This document shows positions 47,463-59,022 of a DNA stretch of 64,000 nucleotides, one piece after another. The DNA is taken from the NCBI GenBank assembly GCA_045837725.1, contig JBEWZL010000216.1:310001-374000 (forward strand), given 5' to 3'. The position numbers were made by a program, and so were the translations under genes. This DNA comes from Vermamoeba vermiformis. Taxonomy: Eukaryota; Tubulinea; Echinamoebida. The notes below the pieces were generated by a model that was not told the origin of the DNA, did not search any database, and worked only from the letters and a program-made list of their open reading frames with translations. Positions within the stretch are counted from its first letter, which is position 1, and each line of letters starts with the position of its first letter.

Positions 47463-50428
47463 AATGACGTGCACGGCCCTTGGAGAACTCGCCACCCGAC
47501 CCGTGCAACTCGTGGTTCGGTGGTGAGTTCCAGGATGCGCATCTCAAAGTTATAGATGGCGGTTACAATAACATGCCTATTTTGCAATTAATAATTGTGT
47601 AGAGTACTCGCTTGCTTCCTGATTGTGACCTTCGTGATCCCCAGTTATCAGCAACTGGCAATGCCTCAAGCTCGCACGAGTTCCATATCGTGGAGTGATT
47701 TAAGCGGAGTTTTTTGGTTATTCGGCGGAAGTCTTCCATCTGGTGGTATGAAATCTTGGCATTTCGAGTGTGAATAATTCAATAGACGAATCTTTTATTA
47801 GATTATCTGAATGACCTTTGGTCGTACAAACCTTCGTCAAATCAATGGACGTTCATCAGCGGCAATAGCACTGCAAGCCAAACAGGAATATACGGAGATC
47901 TTGGTGTTCCATCAAGTTCAAATATTCCCGGTGGTCGAGGTAACTCTGCGTCGTGGATAGATTCGAACGGAAAACTTTGGTTGTTCGGAGGAAGTGGGTT
48001 CGGTGCAAAAGATCTTGGTAAAAATTCTTTCGATATTCCAAAGCAATACTGAAGTGTGTTATGTGTAGGCAAATTGAACGATCTTTGGAATTACAACCCC
48101 TCAACGAATCAATGGACCTGGATGGGCGGAAGTACTGAGACCTCTCCAATAGCGAGTGTCTACGGAGAGCAAGGAATACCATCAAATTCGACTGGGCCAG
48201 GCCTACGCTTTATCTCGACATCTTGGATTGATTTGAATGGAACCTTTTGGTTGTTTGGTGGAGTTGGCTACGGCGAATCTACAAGCAATTTTCGTAGGTA
48301 TTAATGTCACTTGGCATCATTAATCAAGATGATTTAGCGCCTTTGAATGACTTATGGAATTATAATCCTTCAACAAATCAATGGACTTGGATGCACGGAA
48401 GTAAGCAAGGCGATCAACAAGGCGTACTTGGAATACAAGGAACTTCGTCGTCTTCGAACTTTCCTGGGGCGCGATATGGCGCAGTCTCGTGGACGGATGT
48501 GACCGGCAGGCTTTGGCTATTCGGCGGTACTGGTGTAGGTAACGGTGGTGGAACAACATATGGTAAGTTTTGAGCTCGTAATGAACTCTAAGTACTCATG
48601 TATGTTCATTATAGGCTCCTTGAACGATCTTTGGAATTATAACCCTTCAACGAATCAATGGACCTGGATGAGTGGAAATGACACGCTGAATCAAGTTGGG
48701 GTGTTTGGAGCTCAAGGAACTCCATCAAGTGCAAATTTGCCTGGTGGTCGAGGCAGCTCTGTGTCATGGACAGATTCGAACGGAAAACTTTGGCTATTTG
48801 GTGGATCTACTTCAAGAGGTAAACTGCTGATGAAAATTGAACGCTTTCAAATGAATTAAGTGAATATTCATAAGGGAGGGTGAATGACCTCTGGAACTAC
48901 AATCCTTCAACGAATCAATGGACTTGGATCAGTGGAAGTAACCTGCGTGGGCAACCAGGTGTCTACGGAACTCAAGGAGTACCATCACCTTACAATGTTC
49001 CAGGTGCCCGTAGTGGCTCAGTGTCGTGGATTGATTCGAATGACAATTTTTGGTTATTTGGTGGTGATGGTTTGTACAACGTGAGTGGCCGGCCCGGGGT
49101 GTATTCCGGTAAGTTTCTTGTAATAGAATTCAAAGAGAGTACTAAGAATTATCATCAGGAAGCTTGAATGACCTGTGGAGTTTCAATCCGTCAACAAATC
49201 AATGGACCTGGATGAGTGGAATAGATCCGGCAACTTTAATACCGGTAGTAACGCCAGTAACACCGGTAGCTCCGCCATTAGCTGTACCTAGTGCTTCAAT
49301 TCCTTCACCTTCAGACGTACAACCTCAGGGTAGTGGTACCCCGCAAGAAGAGATTACTCAGGGTAATGGTATGCCTCAAGAAGAGATTATAGCAATTGCC
49401 GTTAGTATCCCTGTGGTAGTTGTCGGTGTCGGTGCGATAATTCTAGGTGTGTTGCTTGGATTGCGCAGAAGAAGAAAGACCAACAAACAGAAGAATCAGC
49501 AGGTTGACAATCCAATATCGCTCATTCCAATATCTGATAAGCGATCGATTCCATTCAAGTTCGTAACACTAGAGGAAGAAATAGGAGCTGGCTCTTACGG
49601 AAAAGGTAAGGCAATTGGGTGCTAATATTATTCGGTTACTAAAAACGGCTTTAATAAGTCTACATCGGTAAATGGCGATCAACGAAAGTTGCAGTCAAAG
49701 TCGGCAACGCAGCTATTTCCACCGAGCAATTTATAAAGGAGGCGGAACTTCAAATGAACATCCCTCCTCATCCCAACATTGTTCAATTGCTCGGAGTCTC
49801 AACAGATGGTCCCAGACCTTTGGTAGTGCTGGAATATTGCAACGAAGGCAGTCTCGACAAGCTCCTATTTGATAGTAACGAGAGGCTATCGACCGAAAAG
49901 CAATTAACGATTGCCCATTCAATCGCCAAAGGGCTGGATCATTTGCACGGAAACAACATTGTGCATCGCGATCTTGCTGCTCGAAATATATTAATTCACA
50001 ACGGAGAAGCAAAAATATCAGACTTCGGATTGTCGAGAGCACTGAAAGAAGAATCGCAAGTCGGAAAAACAGCCTCAACGATTGGTCCTATTCGATGGAT
50101 GGCTCCTGAATCGATAGGCAGTCGGGCCTATAGTACAAAATCTGACGTGTGGATGTTTGGAATTGTTTTGTACGAGATAACAGCGAGACAAGAGCCACAC
50201 ATTGGCGAGGATCAATTGACCAGTGCCATAAAAATTCGAGACTCGGGATTGACGCCGACGATACCCGAAGATTGTCTGCCAATACTGCGTGAGATCATGC
50301 ACATGTGCTGGCAACTGGACCCCAACATGCGACCGGTAAGTAACGTAATTATATTTGCTAAGGGTGTGCAATGATTTGATTATTTGTAGACGATGGCGGA
50401 GATCTGTCATAAACTTGATGGACAGTAA
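47463..50428 (+). CDS. Kelch-repeat receptor protein kinase
   Basis: From ~47604 the exons are clear; the 5' end is not. An exon with ATG 47463 is my best guess, since the first sure exon begins VLACFLIVTFVIPSYQ, a signal-peptide core without its own ATG. Six Kelch-like repeats follow, each starting (L/V)NDLWNYNPSTNQWTW and ending near WLFGG. Then come a Pro-rich stalk, one transmembrane helix (IIAIAVSIPVVVVGVGAIIL) with a basic stop-transfer RRRRK, and a kinase domain: IGAGSYGKVYIGKW, VAVKVG, LVVLEYCNEGSLDKLL, HRDLAARNIL, DFGLSRALKE, RWMAPESIG, SDVWMFGIVLYEI and RPTMAEI. HRDLAARN is the tyrosine-kinase form of the catalytic loop. It is probably a cell-surface receptor kinase. Confidence 0.85.
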
Positions 50429-50643
50429 GGCAGATAGATTGACGCTTGTTGTGTGAAAATGATGTTAACTCTCCCAAGATAAATAAACCGCCCGTCGAGC
50501 ACCACATTATATTAATATCAGCGCCACGTTTGTTAAATTTATCGCGATAATACAACTAGGACTAAATAAATTTCACCTACGGGCTGCTTGGTGAAATGAA
50601 AAAATGCAGATCCGTACTCAACTCCAGCCAGGCAAAAAGAGAA
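50429..50643. terminator. 3' flank of kinase gene with Pol III-type T-run for the minus-strand element
   Basis: Just downstream of the minus-strand tRNA-like element its strand reads CTTCTCTTTTTGCC (T5 run at 50634-50638), the usual RNA polymerase III stop. The rest should be the 3' UTR of the kinase gene. Confidence 0.4.
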
Positions 50644-50799
50644 GTACGGCCACGGGGGGTCGAACCCCGTCGTTGAGAACTGAAAACCTTCCGACTGATT
50701 TCATGAGCGATAAACCTAGTGTCATCATAATGAAATGATGTTTCGTATTAAGTATGTAAACCGCCACGACTCTCAACGCCATCCGCTATGCAGCCGTAC
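50644..50799 (-). ncRNA. tRNA-like RNA polymerase III element with long internal insert
   Basis: On the minus strand the element is closed by GTACGGC (50799-50793) and GCCGTAC (50650-50644), with flanking TG/TG able to extend the stem by two wobble pairs. A perfect T-arm follows the tRNA pattern: CGGGG-TTCGACC-CCCCG (50669-50653), which contains a B-box, GGTTCGACC. An A-box-like TAGCGGATGG starts at 50788. CGTTGAGA (50778-50771) pairs with TCTCAACG (50678-50671) like an anticodon stem and encloses about 92 nt. A T5 run lies just downstream. If it is a tRNA with an intron, the loop would give anticodon CGT (Thr), but the D-arm is short and position 8 is not the usual T. A degenerate tRNA or another Pol III RNA is equally possible. 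Confidence 0.42.
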
Positions 50800-51108
50800 T
50801 GTGAATATGCCGTATTCTACTGCTTAATTCTGGTCCAACAGGCGCTACACCAAAAGTTATGGGATGAAGACTACCGCGGTCTTGCTTTCTGTTAAAATTC
50901 GCAAAAAGTGTGAGCAACCTGTTTGTTACATCTTTCTGTTGTCTCTGTATGTCCATTCTGTCGGTTAGCTAAGGTCTACTCTTGCCTGGTTCTTTCTTTA
51001 ATTGCTCTTCTAATTGTAACAATTCACGTCATTAATAATAACACTGCGCTGTTCCATTCAACGGATTTTAATGAACATAATACAAAGGGAAGAGGTCTTG
51101 CTATCTAT

Positions 51109-51929
51109 TTACACCTTGAGTACTTTAACCTCGTCATTGATCGTATTCAGCGTGGCAATCAGTTGTTCTACTTCAGATCTGGTCAGTTCCAGTACGACGT
51201 CTTTCTTGCCGCTATCGGAGTTGATTGTTAAGTTCAATAGGAGGACTGCCTTTCTAGTCGTGGCAATTTTGTCACTAGCCATAGTCAACTGATGATAACA
51301 ACGGTCAGTACGCGTTGAATTTCAGATGCGCTACTTACATTCAATTTCCAATCAAAGTCACTCAAATATGACTTAGAAATGCGTGTCGAATCGTCAACTA
51401 ACTGTTTTCTAATCTCACTGTTGCGTGCCTTCAGTACACTCAATATAACTGGTACAAATTCTTTTGATACATCTGCGCGCGTCAGATCAGCCTCGATCTG
51501 TTGTTGTATTCATCGATTAGCTCGATTCATTGTCACTGCTTATCATTACCTGTTCACCGCTCAAAGACAGACTAACAGCTTGCTTCACAAGTATTTTGTA
51601 GGCCTCAACAATGGCATCAAGTTCTGCTGCGTCGATCGAGGAGTAATTTTCAGCGTTGAATTCTGCGCCTAATGAATCGACGACGTGATGCAAGAACTGA
51701 TGGACGATTAGTATTATTGAAGGTAATTAATGACCAAAATAATGGAAAATTAATACGAAAAATACAAATAAATAATCAGCCATGAGACTAGGCCTAGTTA
51801 AATATGTACCTGTTCAACACCGAGTTGACTGAATTTTTCAATGCGTTTCAAACACTTTTTGAGCAACACGCGCTTGAAGGGACTGTTGTCTGGCAAACAC
51901 GCAAAATCACTCTGTCTCTCCTCTGCCAT
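51109..51929 (-). CDS. COMMD8: COMMD8-like COMM-domain protein
   Basis: Four exons from ATG 51929 to a TAA at 51109. The N-terminal helical domain reads NSPFKRVLLKKCLKRIEKFS and AELDAIVEAYKILVKQAVSL. The C-terminal COMM domain is SYLSDFDWKLNLTMASDKIA, then LLLNLTINSDSGKKDVVLEL and TRSEVEQLIATLNTINDEVK. The DFDWKLNLTMASDKIA block is close to the human COMMD8 'DFDWQVKLALSSDKIA'. COMMD proteins form the hetero-decameric core of Commander, which works with retriever to recycle membrane proteins from endosomes. The assignment to COMMD8 rather than another COMMD is by this block only. It is divergent from LAMTOR1, 185 bp away. Confidence 0.78.
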
Positions 51930-52114
51930 GCTGTATAATTGACTATAGTGCTGTATCTATAATTAATATATTGATGCACGCGATGAGATCGAGGCTGTGC
52001 TATTCAACTGCAGCGAGTGCAATAAAAAATAATTTGATTTTAATGGATCAAAGTATTGCAGCTCGCAATAGAGCACCATATATCAGTGTAATATAATACC
52101 ATTAATTATATATA
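51930..52114. promoter_or_regulatory. divergent promoter region, COMMD8 and LAMTOR1
   Basis: Only 185 bp separate the two start codons (51929 minus, 52115 plus). The stretch is AT-rich, ending ATTAATTATATATA just before the LAMTOR1 ATG. No specific operator recognised. Confidence 0.4.
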
Positions 52115-53281
52115 ATGGGCTGTTGTAGTTCAGCACCAGACGAAGAAGGTAATGACGACTGTTTTCAATATTTCGCGATCTGATCTAATCCGCTCTATTT
52201 GCCTGCACAGAGCGACGAGGTCTATTAATTAATGACAGCAGGTCAGACCATGACCCTTATTCATCAGCCACCAACAAAGTATACACCTCGTCAAAATTTG
52301 AACGGATACCAAACAACCCAAAGGGAATATTAGACATGCACGGGTAATAATGCTGTTTTAATTATGTTAATTATTATAACATTATTTGTGATTTATTCGA
52401 AAGGAATTGATAGTAATTCTTATTATTTAACAATAATTTTTGATTAAACAAATATAATGAGCGAATCCACGCACAACCTCTACAACACAAAGCACGTCAA
52501 TAGTATGTGTAAAATGAGACTTTCATTGTGCTTGAGTGTCTTTGTACTCAGAGGATGCACACGCTCATATCACACAAGCACAGCTCTATGTGCATCACTG
52601 CCTACCAATCAATTAACGTCTATTTTTAGCAACGTGTCCGAGACACCAGTCGAGACATCGAATTGGGAGCAGAAAGTGCTCGACATTATCGTGCAACGCG
52701 CACTCAAGTAAGTGTCACAGACTTGCCTTATTTGGCAATCACCGACTCGCAGCACTGACCGTTCATGAACGCAGGGATTTCATTGATATTTCACAGACCA
52801 CTGAATTCGCAGGCGCGAGTTACGACACGAGCCGAGAGCGCAGCGAGTTGTATCAGTACGTAGATCCACCCGCTGTTTAGTGTATCGCACAGGACACTAG
52901 GCGTGCTCAGTATATGTACCTCTATGCGCGCTCTAATGTGCCCCACAGGACGATGAAGAAGCACAAGAAGTTGGCGAGCAAGACCTCCAAGCTGAATGTG
53001 CTGTCGCTGCCCAAGCCCTCGCTGAGCCACAGTGCCCTCACCGCACCCGCCGTGCTGAATCGACCTGACGTGCTCAATCAGCCCGAGAAGGAGTTTGTAC
53101 GATATTGAACAGACACTAGGCACAGTGGTGTAGTGACTCACTGCTCCTAATCGATTAGGTCACGCTGTGTGCGCGCAATCTGACCAAAGTGCTGCACGAC
53201 GTCAAGCCGAGTGATGTGGGCTCGTTGGTCGTCATGTTCTCCCCTTCACCTTCCGCGCCGATCCACGACATGCATGTATAG
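52115..53281 (+). CDS. LAMTOR1: LAMTOR1-like Ragulator anchor subunit
   Basis: ATG 52115 gives MGCCSSAPDEE: Gly2 for myristoylation and Cys3-Cys4 for palmitoylation, exactly the LAMTOR1 (MGCC) lysosomal anchor. Exon 2 reads RRGLLINDSRSDHDPYSS, and exon 2 joins in frame to the exon at ~52630 (NVSETPVETSNWEQKVLDII). Later exons give DFIDISQTTEFAGASYDTSR, comparable to the NIIDVS block of LAMTOR1, then helices and VTLCARNLTKVLHDVKPSDV. Ragulator tethers Rag GTPases and mTORC1 to the lysosome. Length (~185 aa) fits. A short open stretch at ~52458-52500 inside the intron does not keep frame and I leave it out. Stop TAG ends at 53281. Confidence 0.72.
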
Positions 53282-53547
53282 ATAGAGTGGCGAGGCACCT
53301 GTGATATAAATAGATTTGTTTATCGAACACCGCACCTACACTGTAATGCGATCCGGAATCCTATAATCTTACTTACTGTCATGACCACGTGATTTCCTAA
53401 TATGGGCTGTCTTGTGTTAGATTTTCGTTTTTTCGTTTTTGCGTTTTTTAACGCGATTTTGTCATTTTGAATGATTCAATCGAACATAGACACTACTGTC
53501 ATATATTTAATTGTATTTACAATAGCTCAGTACTTAAATAAGAAGTA

Positions 53548-55104
53548 ATGTCGTCTTCGGAATCATCGTCCTCCACAACGCTCTCTTCCAAACAAGGTAA
53601 GCATTTGTTCCTTGTATGGAAATACTATCGACCATGCGTCGCACAATACTCCCTTATTTAGCAATACTGCGATTCGCATTTAATCGCGGCATTTCGATCG
53701 GCTTGAGCCTGATCTGCTCATACCAAAAATTCGCTTGACAACACAATGCTACATTCAACTTATGCTAATCTGACATTATTTTTAATATGATGCAATTATT
53801 TGCATTGTTGAAAGCAGATCAAAAAAGATTTTTATTATTTGGCGAATTCTATTGCAAGCCCTTTTTAACGAAAATTATTGCTATAATAAGACGCTTCTCA
53901 TGAATACAGCTAACGCAAAATAATTCGCGACAGATCCCATCGAGTTGGAAAAGAAGAGTCACGACAAGTCACACTCAAAGAGCAAATCTGGCTCGTCTTC
54001 GAGTTCAGCCAAGCCAGTACACGAAGCAGAACACAACCGCGTGTCTAAAGAACTGTTGCGCGAGGAACAGCAGCACAAAGAGGGCCACAAACACGAGCAC
54101 CAAGCCCCCGTGCCGCAAGCAGCGCAGATTGACAAGAAGAAGAAGGCCAGTGAAGGCAAGGTGTGGGTGGGCACTGACGATCATCCGCAGACTGAAGAAG
54201 TCGCCATTGCAGACATGACTGCCCAGCACTTGTCCAAGCTGTTCGGCTTCAAGACGATCAAGTACCTCGTGTCACACGACAACGAGTACGTTGCCCCCGA
54301 TGCCAACAACAGCTTTGCCTACCGCGTCAAGTACGGCATGTCGTATCTGATTGCAGGGCTGGAGGAGTACGAGGACAAGTGCATTCGCTGTCGCAAGCTG
54401 TTCAATCTCAATCAGAAGAAGACGTGTCGCTATCACCCTGGCGAGCGTGTGTTGATCGACTTGAGCAAGAACAAGAAGAAGAAACAGAAGAAGGGCGAGG
54501 AGGAGTTTGAATTGCCACCGACACTGACTGAAGTGTGGAGCTGTTGCAAAGAAGACGAGATCATTTCGAACGGCTGTTGCAAGGTCAAAGGGCACGTGGG
54601 CATGCTTGAGAAGAATTTCAAGCCCAAACCTCTCGGCGACGAGCCTCTCGACCCGCAATATGACTCCAAGAAGAGATCTCAGTACGTGTTGTAATATTAT
54701 GATCATGTGCACTGTTACTCATCGTTCATATTCACTCACAGAGCGCGCAAGAAGCGTGAGGCTAAGATGGAGAAGTTCAAGCCCTGGCAAAAGCCTGCAG
54801 TAGACACTAAGGGCGTTGCTCCTGGTGCCCCTGCAGCCAATACTAACCAGAAGTGTAAGTACTATATGTTATTCATGAACGCTAGTCAAGGCACGTACTG
54901 ACTGTTGTTGCAGCTGCACCCAAACCTGCAGCCCAGGAAGAGTTCAAATTGAAAGAAAAGCCAGAAAGTGAAGAAGTTGTTGTAGAAAAGAAGGCCACCA
55001 ATGGTGCTGCTGCTACTGAGAAATCGAGTGACGACAGCTCAAGCGAATCTGGATCTTCAGAGTCATCAAGCTCAGTCTCTTCTTCAACCACTAAATCCGA
55101 CTAA
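53548..55104 (+). CDS. CHORD-like zinc-binding protein
   Basis: Four exons from ATG 53548 (MSSSESSSSTTLSSKQ). A charged Ser/Lys-rich lead precedes ~150 conserved-looking residues. The core is KCIRCRKLFNLNQKKTCRYH followed by PGERVLID, a lysine-rich insert, and WSCCKEDEIISNGCCKVKGH. Cys-x2-Cys, CxYHPG, WSCC and a later C/H pair follow the order of a CHORD domain, which binds two zinc ions in RAR1/CHP-1 co-chaperones. Only one such unit is present, with a lysine-rich insertion, and the CS domain is missing. A co-chaperone role is therefore uncertain. The C-terminal ~60 residues are a Ser/Glu-rich disordered tail ending TKSD. Confidence 0.6.
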
Positions 55105-55295
55105 CCCCATTGTAACTGCCCTTATAAACATTGTATTTATTGACGCAAATCACTCGCGCACTCAGATCTGTTTTTGTCATTTTGGGCCAAATTCCTTCGC
55201 AAAATGATGTTTTTCTCTTTTTGCTGTAACGACGCTCTATTTGTTCTGCGACGACACTACGTAGTTAACACACGAGCGCAACTAATCTTCAAATA

Positions 55296-56307
55296 ATGTC
55301 TCAATTCACTGGTTTGGATACCCCCGCTGGTTTGGGCAAGCTCAACAGCTTCCTCTCCAACGAGAGCTACATCGCTGGGTAAGATCGCTTTCCTTGTGGG
55401 TGCTCGTACCTCCGTAAATTTTGTTGGTGCAATATGGAAGAAAAAATTCAGTCATTGATATGCAAAGAACGCATAAAGCTTTCGCGATTCACTTTTTTGA
55501 TCAAATACATAAAACGACGCCCACGCATTTAATTCAGTTTTAATTATAAATTTATCACTCTACAAAAACCAATTATAATTATTAATATTTATTCGTGCAG
55601 CTACCAAGTCACTCAAGCTGATGTCGATCTCCACAAGCAAATCAAGGCCGACAGCTTCGATCACCACAAGTTTGCTCACTTGGCCAGATGGTACAAGCAC
55701 GTTGCTACCTTCTCCGCTGAAGAAGTTGCTGCGTAAGTAATTCTATCAATGTTTAATTGTTTTTCCGAAATCGGATTCTGAAAGTTGTAAGACTTAAATA
55801 CTTTGCTGCAAATCAGTCCGTAATCGATGCTAAATATTAACAAATATCCGCAGTCACGGTGCTGCTGCCCCCAAGAAGGAAGAGAAGGCTGCCCCCGCTG
55901 ACGACGACTTTGACGTCTTTGGTGATATGACCGAAGAAGAGGCCGCCAAGAAGGCTGAGAACGAGAAGAAGGCCGCTGAAGAGAAGGCCAAGAAGGACGC
56001 CGCCAAGAAGGCTCCTGTTATCGGCAGATCTACCATCATTCTTGACGTTAAGCCTTGGGAAGCCGATGAGGAAGGCTCCACCAAGATTATGGATGAAATT
56101 GATGCTGCTTGCAGATCCATCCAACAAGAAGGTCTTGAATGGAAGGCCAAGGAAATCATCAAGATCGGCTTCGGTATCACCAAGCTCCGTATTATGGCCA
56201 ACATCGTCGACGACCTCGTCTCTGTTGACGGTATTATTGAACAAATTCAAGACAAAAATGAGGACCTCGTCCAATCTGTTGATATCTTTGCCTTCAACAA
56301 GCTCTAA
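55296..56307 (+). CDS. translation elongation factor eEF1B beta/delta
   Basis: Three exons from ATG 55296 to TAA 56305-56307. The N-terminal GST-like helical part reads GLGKLNSFLSNESYIAGYQV and HKFAHLARWYKHVATFSAEE. An acidic linker (DDDFDVFGDMTEEEAAKKAE) precedes a Lys/Glu-rich stretch. The C-terminal guanine-exchange domain is STIILDVKPWEADEEGSTKI, then EGLEWKAKEIIKIGFGITKL, VDDLVSVDGIIEQIQDKNED and VQSVDIFAFNKL, close to eEF1B-beta of animals and yeast. It exchanges GDP for GTP on eEF1A. Codon choice is strongly biased (AAG, GCC, ATC, GTC), as expected for a highly expressed gene, in contrast to most neighbours. Confidence 0.96.
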
Positions 56308-56452
56308 ATTTGTTCTTAGTATGTTCCTTGGAGGCAGGCGGCTCAGATCTGCATCCACTTAGTTTTGTGAAATCAATAAAACCTCATTGCGAAATAACTT
56401 ACAAAGGGATTGAATTTATTGCTACAAGATGACGATAACAGCACTATTATTA

Positions 56453-58728
56453 TTACAAATCGAGATCCATGTCGAGTGGTCCACTAGGCCACACGTGCGT
56501 AATGACCACTTCGCGCCGTTGTTCAGCGAGACCGCGCAGCTCGAGACCACACAGCACTGGTCCGACTGTCAGCTGATTGGTACTCGCTGCGTCCACACCG
56601 AGCATGGTGAGGACCATCTGTCTGCAGCGCTCTGCTGTCATCTCTGTCGTGCTTTTCACTGAATCGTGCCACGTGATCACGGGCAGCACGAAACGCGCCA
56701 CGTGATGTTCAGGACCAGTGGGCGACAACAACTGTGCGGCACAGTGCCACGCGGTGTGTTCTTCTTCTTTGGGCAAGTGCACTTCAATGCGTGCGCGTAC
56801 AATGACAAAGCGACGCTCGAGAGGGTGCAAATCATCGAGCTCTTTGTCCAGATCTGCAAATTGCAGGGGCGGAGTGCGCAGTGCGGGCTGATGATGGACC
56901 ACAGACCAGACGTAGGTGTTGGGACAGGGCGGCACAAAGTCGTTGTAATGTGGCAGCGGAATGTCCAAGTAGTCTGCGGGCAAGTCGTTGAACCAGCGCA
57001 CAAACTGTTTGACACGTGTCAAAGGCAGTGTTGTCACCTCTTCATTGGCGTAAATGTCCGTGTAGATAGTGGACTCGAGGAAGGTGATGGTGCTGTTGCC
57101 TGCGTCAGACGAGACTTGCTGCACGGTCATGTGTGTCAGCAGCACGACATCACCGAGCTGCAGCGCATCGAGTCGATCGAATTGTGAATTCGCGAACAGT
57201 TTGACCGCTGTCTCCGTGTCAGAGTGCTGATCACGTGTCTTGAGCCAGCGATAGGCACTGAAGCCCAGTGTGCTGCTGTTGCGAATGCGCACGAGTGGTG
57301 AGGCGTAAGTGACGAGGGCGAGGTGTTCGATTTGCGTCTTGTCTGCGAGGGCACTGAATCACGTGCTTAGTAACACTTAGGGACTATGTATTGGCACCGT
57401 ACCTGATCTTGTTGCTGCCAATCAGTCGCATGGGCAGATCTGGCAAGTTGAATGCAGTGAGTGCTGGGCCGTCAATGATGTTGATCACGCCGCCAGGGCT
57501 GTGCGGATTGACGGTCAGCTCAAATGTGTTCGGATCATCGTAGCTCTGCTTCAGCTTGAAGTCGCGCAGCAGTATCGCATCACCCGCAGCGAGGCCGTGC
57601 CAGTACTTGGGCACACTGCTCGACCAGATCACCACATTCGCACTGCCTGTGCTGTCGCTGATCTGCAGCACACAGCGCACGGGCCAGCGCACTCCGTACT
57701 GCGCAGCTGTCGCGAAGTGAATCACTGCTGAGCGCGCCATGACACGTGCCACCACAATCACATTCAGCAGGGACTTGGGCGCACGTGACTTGTGCCAAAG
57801 TGCGGCAATCTCTGCCAGGGTCGCGTACCGGTCATTGCGCGTCACAAAGAGCTCTGTCAGCTCGTTCAGTGAACGGCGCAGATCGGGACCACGTGTCCAC
57901 AGCGAGCCCTGGACAGTGTCCTGCGTGTAGAGTCCTATGTACGAAGCACGTGGTCCAATGATGGGTCTGCACTCGAGGTATTCGAGCACTGTGTCCTGTT
58001 CAGTGAATTCAGCGCGCTTGGGCACCAGTGCGGACACGGTCACGTGACTGTCACTCTTGGCCTCGTCACGTGTGCGGTGTTGTTGCAGGGCGTGGTCACG
58101 TGATCGTGTGTCCCACTGCGGCTCTTGCCACTGATGCAGCGTTAGTACTGCGCGCACAGCACTATATTCAAGCGGTGCCTAGTCTCACCTGATCATTCTC
58201 TTCGTGCACGGAGAGGGCGCTGTCAGGCTGTTCAGTGAGCGCGGCACGATTCAGCGCGCGGATGATGACGACGAGTGAGCTAGTGGCGGGGTCTTTTAAT
58301 ATGCGCCACTCAGTCATCTCAATCACCGTGTACTGCACGATTATTTGTTGGTGGATTAGCGCATTCAGCTTGGGCCACAAGAAGCACTTCGTCTGTTCTG
58401 AAGGTTAACGCGATATGTTGTTATATAAGCATCTGTTACCTTCAATACACCATCGCTCAGTACAATGTCAAAGCAGTCTCCGAGCGCGCAGTCTTGTTCT
58501 GTCAGATCCATGTTGCTCAACAATGTTTTGTCCGCTACAACTGATAATGCATGTTCGGCATTAATATCCATTGCATGTATCACGATAATACTTACATCGC
58601 TTAATATCAAGCACTTGAAGCTGCAATATTTCTTTTTTGTCGCCTTTTTTGTATAATTGATAGAGCTTATCGATGCCATTCTCAGTCAGCTCAATGCCTG
58701 TTTCCTCTTCGGATGCGCTGTTTGCCAT
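56453..58728 (-). CDS. RADX: RADX-like ssDNA-binding protein (RPA1-related)
   Basis: About five exons from ATG 58728 (MANSASEEETGIELTENG) to a TAA at 56453. The first OB fold contains FDIVLSDGVLK and then TKCFLWPKLNALIHQQIIVQ, matching the RADX 'CYLDPSLNSLVYQNIL' region. The second has VLQISDSTGSANVVIWSSSV then PKYWHGLAAGDAILLRDFKL, matching '[23 protein letters not shown]'. TRVKQFVRWFNDLP with YNDFVPPCPNTY corresponds to the RADX 'VKNFIQW ... YPPVPETF' stretch. RADX competes with RAD51 at replication forks and limits fork reversal. Length is ~720 aa. One TGACACGTGTCA (57010-57021) lies in its coding exon. It is convergent with eEF1B: only 145 bp separate the stops. Confidence 0.75.
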
Positions 58729-59022
58729 AATTAATTGTTATTTTTGAATTATTTCTGTCGATCGGGAGGGTAGATCTGCTTTTGTAACCTATAATTTGAA
58801 CTGCTGTAATTACAAATATCGCAAATATCAATATCGACTAACTGTGGACACGTTCCAAGCGTGCAGCAGACATTGGATTTCAAATTAGTTGCGCTGAAAT
58901 TTGCGCGCGAAACCGTAACTAACAACTGACGCGTGACTTAACTGCAAAGGCGTGACTTAATCGAGTGCCAGTACGCGTCAGAGTGGGGGGATTGTGTTTA
59001 TTGAGTATTATTTAACAGGTGT

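Noticed and set aside
50644-50799. Selenocysteine tRNA
   Set aside because: The long acceptor-plus-T stack is suggestive, but there is no UCA anticodon in a proper loop, no long variable arm and no six-pair D-stem.
52458-52500. Extra LAMTOR1 exon
   Set aside because: Possible splice sites exist, but inclusion breaks the reading frame into the next clear exon, while skipping keeps it.
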